Position numbers and translations under genes: made by a program
Shown: piece by piece, positions 55,926 through 64,000 of the stretch
Numbering within the stretch: position 1 is the first letter of the stretch
How the letters are laid out: every line of letters starts with the position of its first letter
The notes under the pieces: model-generated
The model's input: the letters and a program-made list of their open reading frames with translations, nothing else
What the model was told of the DNA's origin: nothing
The model's database searches: none
NCBI RefSeq assembly: GCF_007991635.1
Contig: NZ_BJYS01000023.1
Span: 60,315 to 124,314, forward strand
Direction of reading: 5' to 3'
Source of the DNA: Adhaeribacter aerolatus
GTDB taxonomy: Bacteria; Bacteroidota; Bacteroidia; Cytophagales; Hymenobacteraceae
DNA: 64,000 bases

Positions 55926-56543
55926 CTAACCTTCACTCCGGTTACTCACCAGCTTTAAATGAATGTCTACTTCCGGAAAAATATGCCGCTTTTTCAGGTC
56001 CGGATCGGCAGCATAGTTCATACCCCATTTAGTACGGTCCAATTTAAAAGTAGCTTCTACCGCTACGGTACTATCCTGAATATCTATCCGCGCTGGAAAA
56101 GTAATTGCGTGCGTATTGCCGATCATGGTAAAATTACCGGTTACCAGCATATTAGCCCCTGCGATAGCGCTAGTCGAGGCTTGTACCAACGGCTCAACTT
56201 GCGTTAAGGTAAAGTGGGCTTCCGGGTAAAGCGCCACATTAAAAAAGTCTTCGCTTTTCAGGTGCTTCAACAAAACAGGCTTAATGGTTTTAGGCAAGTC
56301 AAAATTTTTGATAGAAGTAATAGGAATAACAAAGCTACCACCCTTTATGGTACCGTTTTCTACCTGAATGCCCGGACTCGTTACCGCAAAAGCCCCCTGG
56401 TGCGAGGTGTTCGGGCCTGCACCAGACCACTCAATTACCGATTTGCTTTCGTCTAAGGTATAATTATAAGTTTGGGTTTCCGGGGCAGGATGCCGGAAAA
56501 TAAAACACCAAAGCGTAAGTATGGTTAGAAATAATATTTTCAT
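55926..56543 (-). CDS. YceI-family periplasmic lipid-binding protein
   Basis: This 205-residue protein has a signal peptide (about 1-18) and a YceI lipocalin-like domain. Hallmarks are YTLDESKSVIEWSGAG near the start, the central ILVTGNFTMIGNTHAITFPA region and the C-terminal FKLDRTKWGMNYAADP. YceI proteins bind isoprenoid-type lipids in the periplasm; Bacteroidota have many copies. It is alone, with a terminator downstream. A short secreted SH3-like gene lies 71 bp upstream on the same strand and could be in the same transcript. Confidence 0.9.
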   Translation of the reverse strand: MKILFLTILTLWCFIFRHPAPETQTYNYTLDESKSVIEWSGAGPNTSHQGAFAVTSPGIQVENGTIKGGSFVIPITSIKNFDLPKTIKPVLLKHLKSEDFFNVALYPEAHFTLTQVEPLVQASTSAIAGANMLVTGNFTMIGNTHAITFPARIDIQDSTVAVEATFKLDRTKWGMNYAADPDLKKRHIFPEVDIHLKLVSNRSEG

Positions 56544-56614
56544 GATTAATTATTCAAAAATATCTAAGCGTTTTTCTCTATTTAACAGGTAAAAAATGTG
56601 ATTAATAATTAAAA

Positions 56615-56932
56615 TTATTTTCTAGCCAGCATTACTTTGGTATTGTTTTTAGTCTTGCCTAACTCGGTAGTCAGTACATAGCCAACTTGGCCATCTACCA
56701 ATACAATGCTCCAGCTTTGATTATACTGGCGCACATACCGGATGCCGTCGGTACTGCGCAAGGATTTTAATACTTCGGTGGAGGTACCGGGTTGGCGGTG
56801 CATTTTAACGTTCTCGTAACGGGTAGTCACGGCCATTATGTTGTCGGTGGGCCGTGCGGTAGTGTGGGGTATGGCGGCTAAAGCAACGGCGGTTTGGGCC
56901 AGAAAAGCAAAAGACAAAATTAAATTTTTCAT
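56615..56932 (-). CDS. Small secreted protein with SH3-like region
   Basis: This 105-residue protein starts with a signal peptide (MKNLILSFAFLAQTAVALAA, cleavage about residue 20). The mature part has segments NVKMHRQPGTSTEVLKSLRS, WSIVLVDGQVGYVLTTELGK, typical of bacterial SH3-like domains that bind peptidoglycan or other ligands. No catalytic residue is seen. It is 71 bp upstream of the YceI gene on the same strand. Function is a guess. Confidence 0.65.
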   Translation of the reverse strand: MKNLILSFAFLAQTAVALAAIPHTTARPTDNIMAVTTRYENVKMHRQPGTSTEVLKSLRSTDGIRYVRQYNQSWSIVLVDGQVGYVLTTELGKTKNNTKVMLARK

Positions 56933-57438
56933 AGCGTTTTTAGATTAGGGTCGGGGTTTACTATTTCGTTTTTATTTTTGCCGGCATTTAGCTGTCGGCT
57001 TCTTTGTTCTGGTTAACTATATAACAAAGGTGCATCGCTAAAGAACGTCTCCAAAATTTTTGTACCCGAAGGGCCAGCCCACGTTCTTGAATGACCAAAA
57101 TAAGCCCTTGAACACCGCTACCTTTCCAGTCAGGGTTTTAGCCGGAATATTTGGAAATATTGATACATAAGTTTGCGGGAGGAATTTGAATAATTCTTTA
57201 GAACTGAATATGAGTAAAACTGCTACGCTAAGATATTTTTGTTCAGGAGGTATTTATGTGAGCCTTTAACAGCTTACAGGATATTTATAATCAGATCTTC
57301 AGGCTTTCTGATTAATGGAAAATTGCCCTTCTGCTAGTTTTAAGATTAGCATAAAGTTATAGAAAAGAGTGTGGTGATAAGGAAGGTTAAACTGACTCTA
57401 TTGCGTAAACGTATTATTCAAAAACAAGATAAATAATT
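56933..57438. other. Intergenic region without recognised features
   Basis: 506 bp between the divergent SH3-like and STAS-like genes. No frame or hairpin stands out. It should contain both promoters. Confidence 0.45.
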
Positions 57439-57795
57439 ATGGTTAGTCAAATTGCCACCGTAAAAGAAGACCTGGTAGCCGTTAGCGTTTCAGGAAACCT
57501 GGAAAAGCACGATTATGACCAAATTATACCGGTGCTGGAAATGAAAATTGCACAGTTCGGCAAAATTAATCTGTACTGGGAAATGATAGGATTGGAAGGA
57601 TGGCACTTAAGTGGACTTTGGCAGGATCTAAAATTTGATGTGAAGCACATAAACAACTTCCGGAAAATAGCTATTGTGGGAGACAAGAAGTGGGAAGAAT
57701 GGATAGCTACCATGATAAGGCCGTTTACCACTGCCGAAGTAAAATATTATAACGAATTGCAAAGAGAGGATGCCATGGCTTGGGTAAGCCACTGA
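57439..57795 (+). CDS. SpoIIAA-like STAS protein
   Basis: This 118-residue protein fits the SpoIIAA-like (STAS-fold) family: strand ATVKEDLVAVSVSGNLEKHDYDQIIPVLEMKI, then a helical core with INLYWEMIGLEGWHLSGLWQDLKFDVKHINNFRKIAIVGDK and the final MIRPFTTAEVKYY. In these proteins the serine phosphorylated in true SpoIIAA is usually missing, so the role is likely signalling or lipid binding. It is on its own. Small STAS-like proteins are multi-copy in this genus. Confidence 0.8.
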   Translation: MVSQIATVKEDLVAVSVSGNLEKHDYDQIIPVLEMKIAQFGKINLYWEMIGLEGWHLSGLWQDLKFDVKHINNFRKIAIVGDKKWEEWIATMIRPFTTAEVKYYNELQREDAMAWVSH

Positions 57796-57889
57796 GTAAC
57801 TTTTAATCTTAGGAATGACCTGCCTAAAATGCCGAAGCGGACATTTTATAATAATATTTTACCAGAAATTATCTTTAAACTACTTGAAA

Positions 57890-58339
57890 TTAAATAGCGG
57901 CTTGGCCTTTATGTCGGTCCAGTACTTCTTTTACAATATTCCGGGCAACAGCCTCTTCTAAATCTAAAGCTGAAAAAAGATAACGGATTAGTTCTTCTTC
58001 TTTGTCGGCTACAACCCCATCGGCCAGCACTAACTCTATGGTCCGGGCAAATAAGGTGGGCTTATTTTCAGTTGCAATTGCATCCACGCTGGTATCAATC
58101 AGGTGTTTGCTGCCAATCTTGGCGTGCGCCAGCAACACCGACCGGTAATATTCCCGCACCTCGTGTCCATCAAAAAAGGAATTATTGGCCAGTGTTTCGG
58201 ATAACTCTTCCAGCTCTTCATCCGCTACTACTTCGTCTACGGCAATACAGGCGTGCATAATCGCAATCCAGGCCTCTTGTTCGGTCCGGGGAGCATAAGA
58301 AACTACCGTGGTTTTATACTTTTCATCAAAAAGACTCAT
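57890..58339 (-). CDS. TerB-family tellurite-resistance-like protein
   Basis: This 149-residue protein is mostly helical. TerB-like features are the acidic motif VDEVVADEELEELSETL (about residues 32-48), repeated later as ELVLADGVVADKEEELI, a duplication typical of the fold. The ATG at 58339 is chosen; the longer frame would add 35 residues without homology. TerB domains bind metal ions and act in stress responses; most members have no proven role in tellurite resistance. No other ter genes are nearby. Confidence 0.75.
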   Translation of the reverse strand: MSLFDEKYKTTVVSYAPRTEQEAWIAIMHACIAVDEVVADEELEELSETLANNSFFDGHEVREYYRSVLLAHAKIGSKHLIDTSVDAIATENKPTLFARTIELVLADGVVADKEEELIRYLFSALDLEEAVARNIVKEVLDRHKGQAAI

Positions 58340-58620
58340 GGCACGAAAACTTTTACGCGTTAATAAATTTAAATTTCTCAAGTACCCCAGGCACACCGGT
58401 AAAGTTACCCCTTCCGGATTTTTCTTCCGGGCACTCCCAAGCACTACCTATTGGCTGTTTTATTTTAATAAGTAAAAATATATATTTACTCAGAACCAGG
58501 CCAACGATAGTTTAAAGTTAAAAGAATAAAACCGACAAATTTAGTTTTGAGCGGAAGAAGTAAAAATTAAACAGGCTGGTTAAAGAAAAATTCAGAAAAG
58601 GGGCTTAGCCCAACCAAAAT

Positions 58621-59700
58621 ATGCGTAAACTTTCCTGTTTTTTGCGGATGAGAATTGCCCGGTACAATTATTTAAAGAAACCAATCCTGGCCCTCATCCT
58701 AATGCTATTTTTCAGGGCCTCCCCAGAAGTGTCTGCATCGGTAATAAAAACTAAAGTGGCTATGTCCCAAACCAACTCCGCAACTCACCCTACAGGAAAA
58801 GAACAAAAGCAACGCAAGGCTTTATACCAGCTGCTGGGCAAATTACCCGACCGAAACCGGCCTATTGCGGTTAAAGTAATTTCGAGGGAGGAAACCGACG
58901 AAATAATTATAGAAAAACTGCTGCTGGATTTGAACGGGCTGGAACTGGTGCCGGCTTATTTTACCAAACCCAAAACAGCAACCGATAAAATTCCCGTGGT
59001 ATTATTTAATCATTCGCATTTCGGGCAGTACCAGGTTGGTAAAAACGAGTTTGTGAAAGGCCGGAAAGAAATGCAGAGCCCGCCGTATGCGGTAGCCTTG
59101 GCCCGGGCCGGGTATGCCGGTTTGTGTATAGATAGCTGGGGCTTTGGCGAACGCAGCGGCCGCCCCGAGATTGATATATTTAAAGAAATGCTCTGGAAAG
59201 GCCAAGCTATGTGGGGCATGATGGTGTACGATCACCTGCGGGCGCTCGATTACCTCCATACCCGGCCCGATATAGATACCAAACGCATAGCCACCATGGG
59301 CATGTCGATGGGCAGTACCATGGCCTGGTGGCTGGCGGCCCTGGACGAGCGCATTAAAGTAACCGTAGATTTAAATTGCCTCACCGATTTCCAGACGCTG
59401 CTGGCAGAAAAAGGCCTGGACCGGCACGGGATTTATTACTACGTACCGGATTTGCTCAACCATTTTACTACCTCCGATATAAATGCTTTGATTGTACCCC
59501 GGCCGCATTTTGGCCTCGCCGGCAGCCAGGACCCGCTCACACCTTTAAAAGGTTTGGAAATTATAGATGCCAACCTGAAGAAGGCTTATGCTGCTAAAGG
59601 TGCTCCCGAAGCCTGGCAACTTAAAATTTATAACGTTGGTCACCTGGAAACACCGGAAATGCGCCAGGACATTATGGCTTTTCTGAAAAAATGGTTGTAG
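58621..59700 (+). CDS. Secreted alpha/beta hydrolase, acetyl xylan esterase-like
   Basis: This 359-residue protein has a signal-type N-terminus (hydrophobic about 22-40) and an alpha/beta hydrolase domain. The nucleophile elbow is GMSMG with S229 and the likely general histidine is in [10 protein letters not shown] near the end. [13 protein letters not shown] (171-183) is a feature of the dienelactone hydrolase/acetyl xylan esterase-like group of Bacteroidota proteins. The substrate is probably an ester of a sugar or small acid; not provable here. It begins a forward run of four genes but is 137 bp from the next. Confidence 0.85.
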   Translation: MRKLSCFLRMRIARYNYLKKPILALILMLFFRASPEVSASVIKTKVAMSQTNSATHPTGKEQKQRKALYQLLGKLPDRNRPIAVKVISREETDEIIIEKLLLDLNGLELVPAYFTKPKTATDKIPVVLFNHSHFGQYQVGKNEFVKGRKEMQSPPYAVALARAGYAGLCIDSWGFGERSGRPEIDIFKEMLWKGQAMWGMMVYDHLRALDYLHTRPDIDTKRIATMGMSMGSTMAWWLAALDERIKVTVDLNCLTDFQTLLAEKGLDRHGIYYYVPDLLNHFTTSDINALIVPRPHFGLAGSQDPLTPLKGLEIIDANLKKAYAAKGAPEAWQLKIYNVGHLETPEMRQDIMAFLKKWL

Positions 59701-59837
59701 TTATTACAGCTAAAAATATTTGTTAATTAAAGTAAGCTTAATAATTTACGGCTTAAGCAATGGCAAAATGCCCGAAAATTTAGCTTGCCAAAATATTCCT
59801 TTTATTAATTATAAGGTTCAGAACCTTTAAATATTCT

Positions 59838-60923
59838 ATGTCGGAAAAAACAAAAAATATACGCGTGTTGGTAGTTGGTTGCGGCAATATGGGCACTTCC
59901 CATGCTACTGCTTACCATCATCTGGACGGATTCGAAATTTGCGGAATTGTATCGACCGGAAAATCCAAAGAAATATTAAACGAAAAACTAGGGGGCGACT
60001 ATCCTTTGTTCTCGGACTTTAACGAAGCCTTGAATAGTACCCAACCCGATGCGGTTTGTATTTCTACTTACCCCGATACGCACGAAAGTCTGGCTTTAAA
60101 AGCGCTGGAAAATAACTGCCACGTGTTTATTGAGAAGCCGCTGGCCGATACCGTAGCCGGAGCCGAGCGCGTTGCCGCCGCAGCCGCCAAAGCCGGTAAA
60201 AAATTGGTAGTGGGGTATATTCTGCGGCATCACCCGTCCTGGATTAAATTTGTAGAGCTGGCCGGAGAACTAGGTAAACCCCTGGTAATGCGCATGAACC
60301 TGAACCAGCAAAGCCACGGCAATATGTGGACCGTACATCGCAACCTGATGAAAAGCCTGAGCCCGATTGTAGATTGCGGCGTGCATTATATTGATGTAAT
60401 GTGCCAGATGACCCGTTCCAAACCCGTACAGGTGAGCGCCATTGGCGCCCGGTTAACCGAAGAAATTCCGACAGGCAATTACAACTACGGACAATTGCAG
60501 ATTCGTTTCGAAGATGGCTCGGTAGGGTGGTACGAAGCTGGTTGGGGACCGATGATGAGCGAAACGGCTTTTTTCGTGAAAGACGTGATCGGGCCCAAAG
60601 GAGCTGTATCGATTGTGGCCAAGGATGCCGGCGGAACCGGTAAATCCGATTCGGTGGAAGACCATACCAAAACCGAGTGGCTGCGGTACCACCGGGCCGC
60701 TATTAACCAACAGGCAGAATTTTTGCAGGAAGATACCTGGATTAGTATGGAAGATGAACCCGACCACCAGGAGCTTTGTAAACGCGAACAAAGCTATTTT
60801 TTAAAAGCCATTCGCGAAAATATGGATTTAACCGACCACATTGCCGATGCGGTTAACAGTCTCCGGATTGCCTTTGCCTGTGACGAATCGGTGCGGACCG
60901 GCCAGATTGTTTCGCTGTCTTGA
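59838..60923 (+). CDS. Gfo/Idh/MocA-family oxidoreductase
   Basis: This 361-residue cytoplasmic NAD(P)-dependent oxidoreductase has the Rossmann motif VVGCGNMGTSH (G14-x-G16-xx-G19), the family EKP motif in VFIEKPLAD, and substrate-side GVHYIDVMCQM with an expected catalytic histidine. There is no signal peptide, unlike the paralogue at 19382-20818. It probably oxidises a sugar or cyclitol; substrate unknown. The next two genes encode components of a periplasmic GMC dehydrogenase, so the cluster may handle an unusual sugar derivative. Confidence 0.92.
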   Translation: MSEKTKNIRVLVVGCGNMGTSHATAYHHLDGFEICGIVSTGKSKEILNEKLGGDYPLFSDFNEALNSTQPDAVCISTYPDTHESLALKALENNCHVFIEKPLADTVAGAERVAAAAAKAGKKLVVGYILRHHPSWIKFVELAGELGKPLVMRMNLNQQSHGNMWTVHRNLMKSLSPIVDCGVHYIDVMCQMTRSKPVQVSAIGARLTEEIPTGNYNYGQLQIRFEDGSVGWYEAGWGPMMSETAFFVKDVIGPKGAVSIVAKDAGGTGKSDSVEDHTKTEWLRYHRAAINQQAEFLQEDTWISMEDEPDHQELCKREQSYFLKAIRENMDLTDHIADAVNSLRIAFACDESVRTGQIVSLS

Positions 60924-61192
60924 ATAAATTAATATTTTATATAAAATCTTACGCCATTCATAAAATCAGGAACCAAACAGAAGGTTTATGAATTAAGAAG
61001 ATGAAACCAGGATTGAATATTTATTGAACCGGTTTGATAACCCGCGATTCTGGCTTGTATCAGTCTTTTAAAGTAAGTATTTTTATAAGATCTGAATTCC
61101 CTTTAAGGGAAGAGAAAAGAAAAAGGTTTTTAACTTTTACCACGGGTACATAAGGTTTTTGCCTTTACCAAATCCCCATAATTACTTTTCTG

Positions 61193-61711
61193 ATGAAAAG
61201 ACGTGCTGCCTTAAAAGGTATATCAATGGCGGTAGCCGGTTTAGTTGCCCTGCCAGCCTGGGCTTCCGGCTGGAACCCCGCTTCGTTGGGTAAGGTATCC
61301 GCTGTGCCGCTTCCGGAAGAAGCCCTGTTGGCTGAGCTGGTGGAAACAATTATTCCTGAAACCGATACACCAGGTGCAAAATCGCTACAGGTACACCGGT
61401 TTGTCCTTCGTATGATTCAGGATTGCTACGGAGAAGTGGCACAAAGCAACCTACAACAAGGCTTAGTGGCTGTTGATGAGGTGGCAAAGGGTGCTTTCGA
61501 TAAATCATTTGTTAACTTAAATGTAACCCAGCGTGTTGCCGTACTTACCCACCTGCAAAAGAGCGATGATCCGTCAACCAAAGGATTTATAAGTCTGGTC
61601 AAGAACTTAACCATTCAGGGTTATCTCAATTCCGAGTACGTGCTGCTGAATATGATGGATTATAAAATGGCGCCTGGATTTTACCACGGGTGTGTGCCCC
61701 TTAAAACCTAA
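61193..61711 (+). CDS. Gluconate 2-dehydrogenase subunit 3-like protein
   Basis: This 172-residue secreted protein starts with a twin-arginine-like signal (MKRRAALKGISMAVAG) and continues LVETIIPETDTPGAKSLQV, typical of the small gamma subunit (subunit 3) of membrane gluconate dehydrogenases. In those complexes it assists the Tat export and activity of the flavoprotein. It lies 55 bp before the GMC oxidoreductase, its expected partner. No cytochrome subunit is present in the window. Confidence 0.86.
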   Translation: MKRRAALKGISMAVAGLVALPAWASGWNPASLGKVSAVPLPEEALLAELVETIIPETDTPGAKSLQVHRFVLRMIQDCYGEVAQSNLQQGLVAVDEVAKGAFDKSFVNLNVTQRVAVLTHLQKSDDPSTKGFISLVKNLTIQGYLNSEYVLLNMMDYKMAPGFYHGCVPLKT

Positions 61712-61766
61712 GTCAGGCGCTATAATCTATTGTAACGTCATCTATTTCAATTTCTTAATATTTAGA

Positions 61767-63485
61767 ATGTCATTTTTTAACATAGATTCTGTAAAAAGCC
61801 GTACGTTCGATGCGATAGTAATTGGTTCGGGTATTAGCGGCGGGTGGTCGGCGAAAGAGCTAACCAGCCACGGTTTGCGAACTTTGGTATTGGAGCGCGG
61901 GCGCGATGTAAAACACGGGATAGATTACCCGACCGCCATGAAAAACCCTTGGGAGTTCCCGCACCTGGGGCAAATTTCTAAAGCCGAACAGGAAGCCAAC
62001 CCGATTGCGAGTCAATGTTATGCTTATAAAGAAGATTCGGCGCATTTTTTTGTTAAAGATGCCGAGCACCCTTACGTTCAGGAGAAGCCTTTTACCTGGA
62101 TAAGGGGCTACCAGGTGGGTGGTAAATCGTTGTTATGGGCCCGCGGTACCCAGCGGTGGTCGCAGTACGATTTTGATGGCCCGGCCCGGGATGGCTTTGC
62201 CGTAGAGTGGCCCATTGGGTATAAAGATATTGCCCCCTGGTACAGCTACGTCGAAAAGTTTGCCGGTATTTCGGGCAATAAAGACGGCTTGCCGCAACTA
62301 CCCGACGGGGAGTTTTTGCCACCGCACGAGCAGTCGTGCGTCGAGAAGCATTTTAGCCAGCAAATGGCTAAGCACTATAACAACACGCGTCCGGTAATTA
62401 TTGGCCGGTGTGCACACCTCACCAAGCCAAATCCTATTCATCACCAACAGGGACGCGGGCAGTGCCAGAACCGGGTGCTGTGTCAGCGCGGCTGCCCATA
62501 CGGCGGTTATTTCAGCAGCAATTCGTCTACTTTACCCTGGGCGCAGAAAACCGGTAAGCTCACGCTGAAGCCCGATTCAGTGGTGCATTCGATTATTTTT
62601 GACGAAAAGAAAGGCAAAGCCACCGGCGTGCGGGTAGTAGATGCGCATACCAAAGAAATGACCGAATATTATGCCCGGATTATTTTCGTAAATGCCGCTA
62701 CCTTAAATACCAACCTGATTTTATTAAACTCCAAATCGAGCCGTTTTCCGAACGGCTTAGGGAACGACAATGGGCTGCTGGGTAAATATGTTTCATTCCA
62801 TAATTTCCGGACCACTATTTCGGCGGAGTACGAAGGTTTTCAGGAAACTATTACCGAAGGCAACCGTCCCAACGGCAGCTACATTCCGCGCTTCCGGAAC
62901 GTGTTTAAACAGGAAACCGATTTTCTGCGTGGTTACGCTGCCGGCTTTGGTTCCAGCCGCATGCTAGACCGGGATACATCAGGCTTTGGCGAAGATTTAA
63001 AAAAGAGTTTAACCGGCAAAAACTACGGCAACTGGCGGGTAAGTTCGCATATGATGGGCGAAACCATTCCAAAAGAAACTAATTACGTAACCCTTGACTC
63101 CGGTTTAACCGATGCCTGGGGCGTACCACTCCTGAAAACTTCGGTGGCTTACGACAACAACGACGAAAAAATGATCGTGGATTTTCACGAGCAACTAACC
63201 GAAATGCTGACCCTGGCTGGTTTCACCAATATCCAAACCCACGACGATCCTAATAAGGCACCGGGCATTGATATTCATGAAATGGGTGGCGTCCGGATGG
63301 GAAGAGACCCGAAAACTTCACTTTTGAATAAATGGAACCAGTTGCACCATTGCAAAAACGTGTTTGTAACCGATGGCGCCTGCATGACTTCTAATTCTAC
63401 CCAAAATCCATCGCTTACATTTATGGCTATTACAGCCCGAGCCGCTGATTATGCTGTAAAAGAATTGCGTAAAGCTAATCTGTAA
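61767..63485 (+). CDS. GMC-family FAD oxidoreductase
   Basis: This 572-residue flavoprotein of the glucose-methanol-choline family has FDAIVIGSGISGGWSAKEL at residues 14-32 (GxGxxG from G20 to G25). It also has the substrate-loop segment GYQVGGKSLLWARG, cysteine-rich CQNRVLCQRGCPYGGYF, and the C-terminal HEMGGVRMG and NPSLTFMAITARAADYA. The ATG at 61767 is chosen; the longer frame overlaps the preceding gene. It has no signal of its own, so it may be exported with the Tat-bearing subunit 3-like protein. It oxidises an alcohol or sugar; electron acceptor unknown. Confidence 0.92.
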   Translation: MSFFNIDSVKSRTFDAIVIGSGISGGWSAKELTSHGLRTLVLERGRDVKHGIDYPTAMKNPWEFPHLGQISKAEQEANPIASQCYAYKEDSAHFFVKDAEHPYVQEKPFTWIRGYQVGGKSLLWARGTQRWSQYDFDGPARDGFAVEWPIGYKDIAPWYSYVEKFAGISGNKDGLPQLPDGEFLPPHEQSCVEKHFSQQMAKHYNNTRPVIIGRCAHLTKPNPIHHQQGRGQCQNRVLCQRGCPYGGYFSSNSSTLPWAQKTGKLTLKPDSVVHSIIFDEKKGKATGVRVVDAHTKEMTEYYARIIFVNAATLNTNLILLNSKSSRFPNGLGNDNGLLGKYVSFHNFRTTISAEYEGFQETITEGNRPNGSYIPRFRNVFKQETDFLRGYAAGFGSSRMLDRDTSGFGEDLKKSLTGKNYGNWRVSSHMMGETIPKETNYVTLDSGLTDAWGVPLLKTSVAYDNNDEKMIVDFHEQLTEMLTLAGFTNIQTHDDPNKAPGIDIHEMGGVRMGRDPKTSLLNKWNQLHHCKNVFVTDGACMTSNSTQNPSLTFMAITARAADYAVKELRKANL

Positions 63486-63890
63486 GAAAGATGTTATCGA
63501 TGGTGTAAGCTGAATTTCTCAGATTGATAACGGTTTTTGGATTTAAGATGAAAGAATAGAAGTTCAAATAAATTGTCCATGTATTCCCGGCGCAGATTTA
63601 AAATCAGTAAACACAAAGTTTTCTTCAGAAATTCTTAAAATCTCCTGATTACCGGGATAGGCTTCATAGCTTATTATAAGTATACAGTCAAATAATGTAA
63701 ACGGACATTACTACATGCCATGCTTTATGACAGTTAAGTGCTTTAAGAAATAATATACCTTAGTATAACTACGACTAAATTTAAACACTTATAACTTTAC
63801 TCCATCCTATGTGATTTATTTTCGGCAGCATATGCCCAGAAGGCAAATAACACGCGACTTATAGATTAGTGTCCGATTTCGATTTATAAC
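63486..63890. other. Intergenic region after the GMC gene
   Basis: About 405 bp with no recognised gene or strong hairpin. AT-rich. Confidence 0.5.
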
Positions 63891-64000
63891 GTGCCCTCAA
63901 CCATGTTCCGGAAGCTAAACTTCCGGTGATCGATTTTAATACCTATGACCATTTAATAATGGATTATGCTGTGATGTTAGAGCTAGAATGTTCTGTGTCA
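63891..64000 (+). pseudogene. Possible 5' fragment of an amidohydrolase gene, degraded, cut by the window end
   Basis: Frame 63891-64000 after a TAA encodes HVPEAKLPVIDFNTYDHLIM and then VMLELECSVS. This resembles the N-terminus of amidohydrolase-fold proteins, where ...AKFPVIDxHTHL is followed by a helix with MDxxGVxxxV. The usual HTH metal motif reads NTY, and an in-frame stop lies just upstream. Either this is a decayed gene or a chance match; only about 110 bases are visible. Confidence 0.3.

Noticed and set aside
58340..58444. 35-codon N-terminal extension of the TerB protein
   Set aside because: Adds residues without homology; the ATG at 58339 starts the recognised domain.
61692..61766. 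25-codon N-terminal extension of the GMC oxidoreductase
   Set aside because: Overlaps the subunit 3-like gene and adds residues with no GMC homology; ATG at 61767 fits the family start.
1..64000. CRISPR array, tRNA, rRNA or insertion sequence
   Set aside because: No regular spacer-repeat array, no tRNA-like cloverleaf and no transposase frame was recognised on either strand; a dedicated tRNA scan was not possible.

Overview
The window looks like a chromosomal segment of a Bacteroidota bacterium of the order Cytophagales, most likely Hymenobacteraceae (an Adhaeribacter-like genome). This is inferred from gene content: a SusC/SusD pair, a hybrid two-component regulator ending in an AraC domain, Gfo/Idh/MocA plus ThuA proteins, PVC-type heme proteins, SpoIIAA-like STAS proteins, moderate GC, AT-rich intergenic DNA and few Shine-Dalgarno sequences. 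I saw no rRNA, tRNA, CRISPR array, insertion sequence or prophage. Genes sit on both strands in short operons.

Layout. (1) 1-5.7 kb is a sugar uptake and sensing module: a PfkB fructokinase-like enzyme, an MFS sugar porter and a hybrid regulator with a sugar-binding sensor domain, resembling the fructose-sensing module of Bacteroides. (2) 6-11.2 kb holds a tandem universal stress protein, a 1.26 kb stretch with REP-like repeats and a candidate 42-residue membrane protein, an aldehyde dehydrogenase and a spore-photoproduct-lyase-like radical SAM protein. (3) 11.3-27.4 kb is a glucuronoxylan utilisation region: mannonate dehydratase, an SDR probably reducing fructuronate, SusD, SusC, Gfo/Idh, ThuA, a LacI regulator with a palindromic operator in front of it, a GH67 alpha-glucuronidase and a GH10 xylanase. 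(4) 27.7-32.5 kb is a large heme/HEAT-repeat PVC-type protein coupled to an SGNH hydrolase.

(5) 32.8-39.3 kb is a PagL-like lipid A deacylase, then a TetR-ABC-HlyD-TolC exporter operon whose ABC ATPase has lost most of its catalytic motifs. (6) 39.7-42 kb is MsrB, an ElaA-type acetyltransferase and two small unknown proteins. (7) 42.4-52.7 kb is the most unusual part: a 1323-residue soluble-adenylyl-cyclase-like protein (two cyclase domains, NTPase, TPR-like tail) faces a tight operon of a ThDP enzyme, a flavin amine oxidase and a KASIII-fold protein without the catalytic cysteine. This may be an undescribed small-molecule pathway. An HD-domain/YitT fusion lies upstream.

(8) 53.5-58.3 kb holds a selO gene broken by one in-frame stop codon, a tiny membrane protein, a YceI protein, an SH3-like secreted protein, a STAS-like protein and a TerB protein. 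(9) 58.6-63.5 kb reads forward: an alpha/beta hydrolase, a Gfo/Idh oxidoreductase, a gluconate-dehydrogenase subunit-3-like protein and a GMC oxidoreductase. A possible amidohydrolase remnant lies at the right edge.

Several start codons were moved to internal ATGs (universal stress protein, PVC-type protein, ABC protein, KASIII, TerB, GMC oxidoreductase) because the longest frames began with TTG or overlapped neighbours. Functions are read from motifs and family knowledge; no database search was possible.
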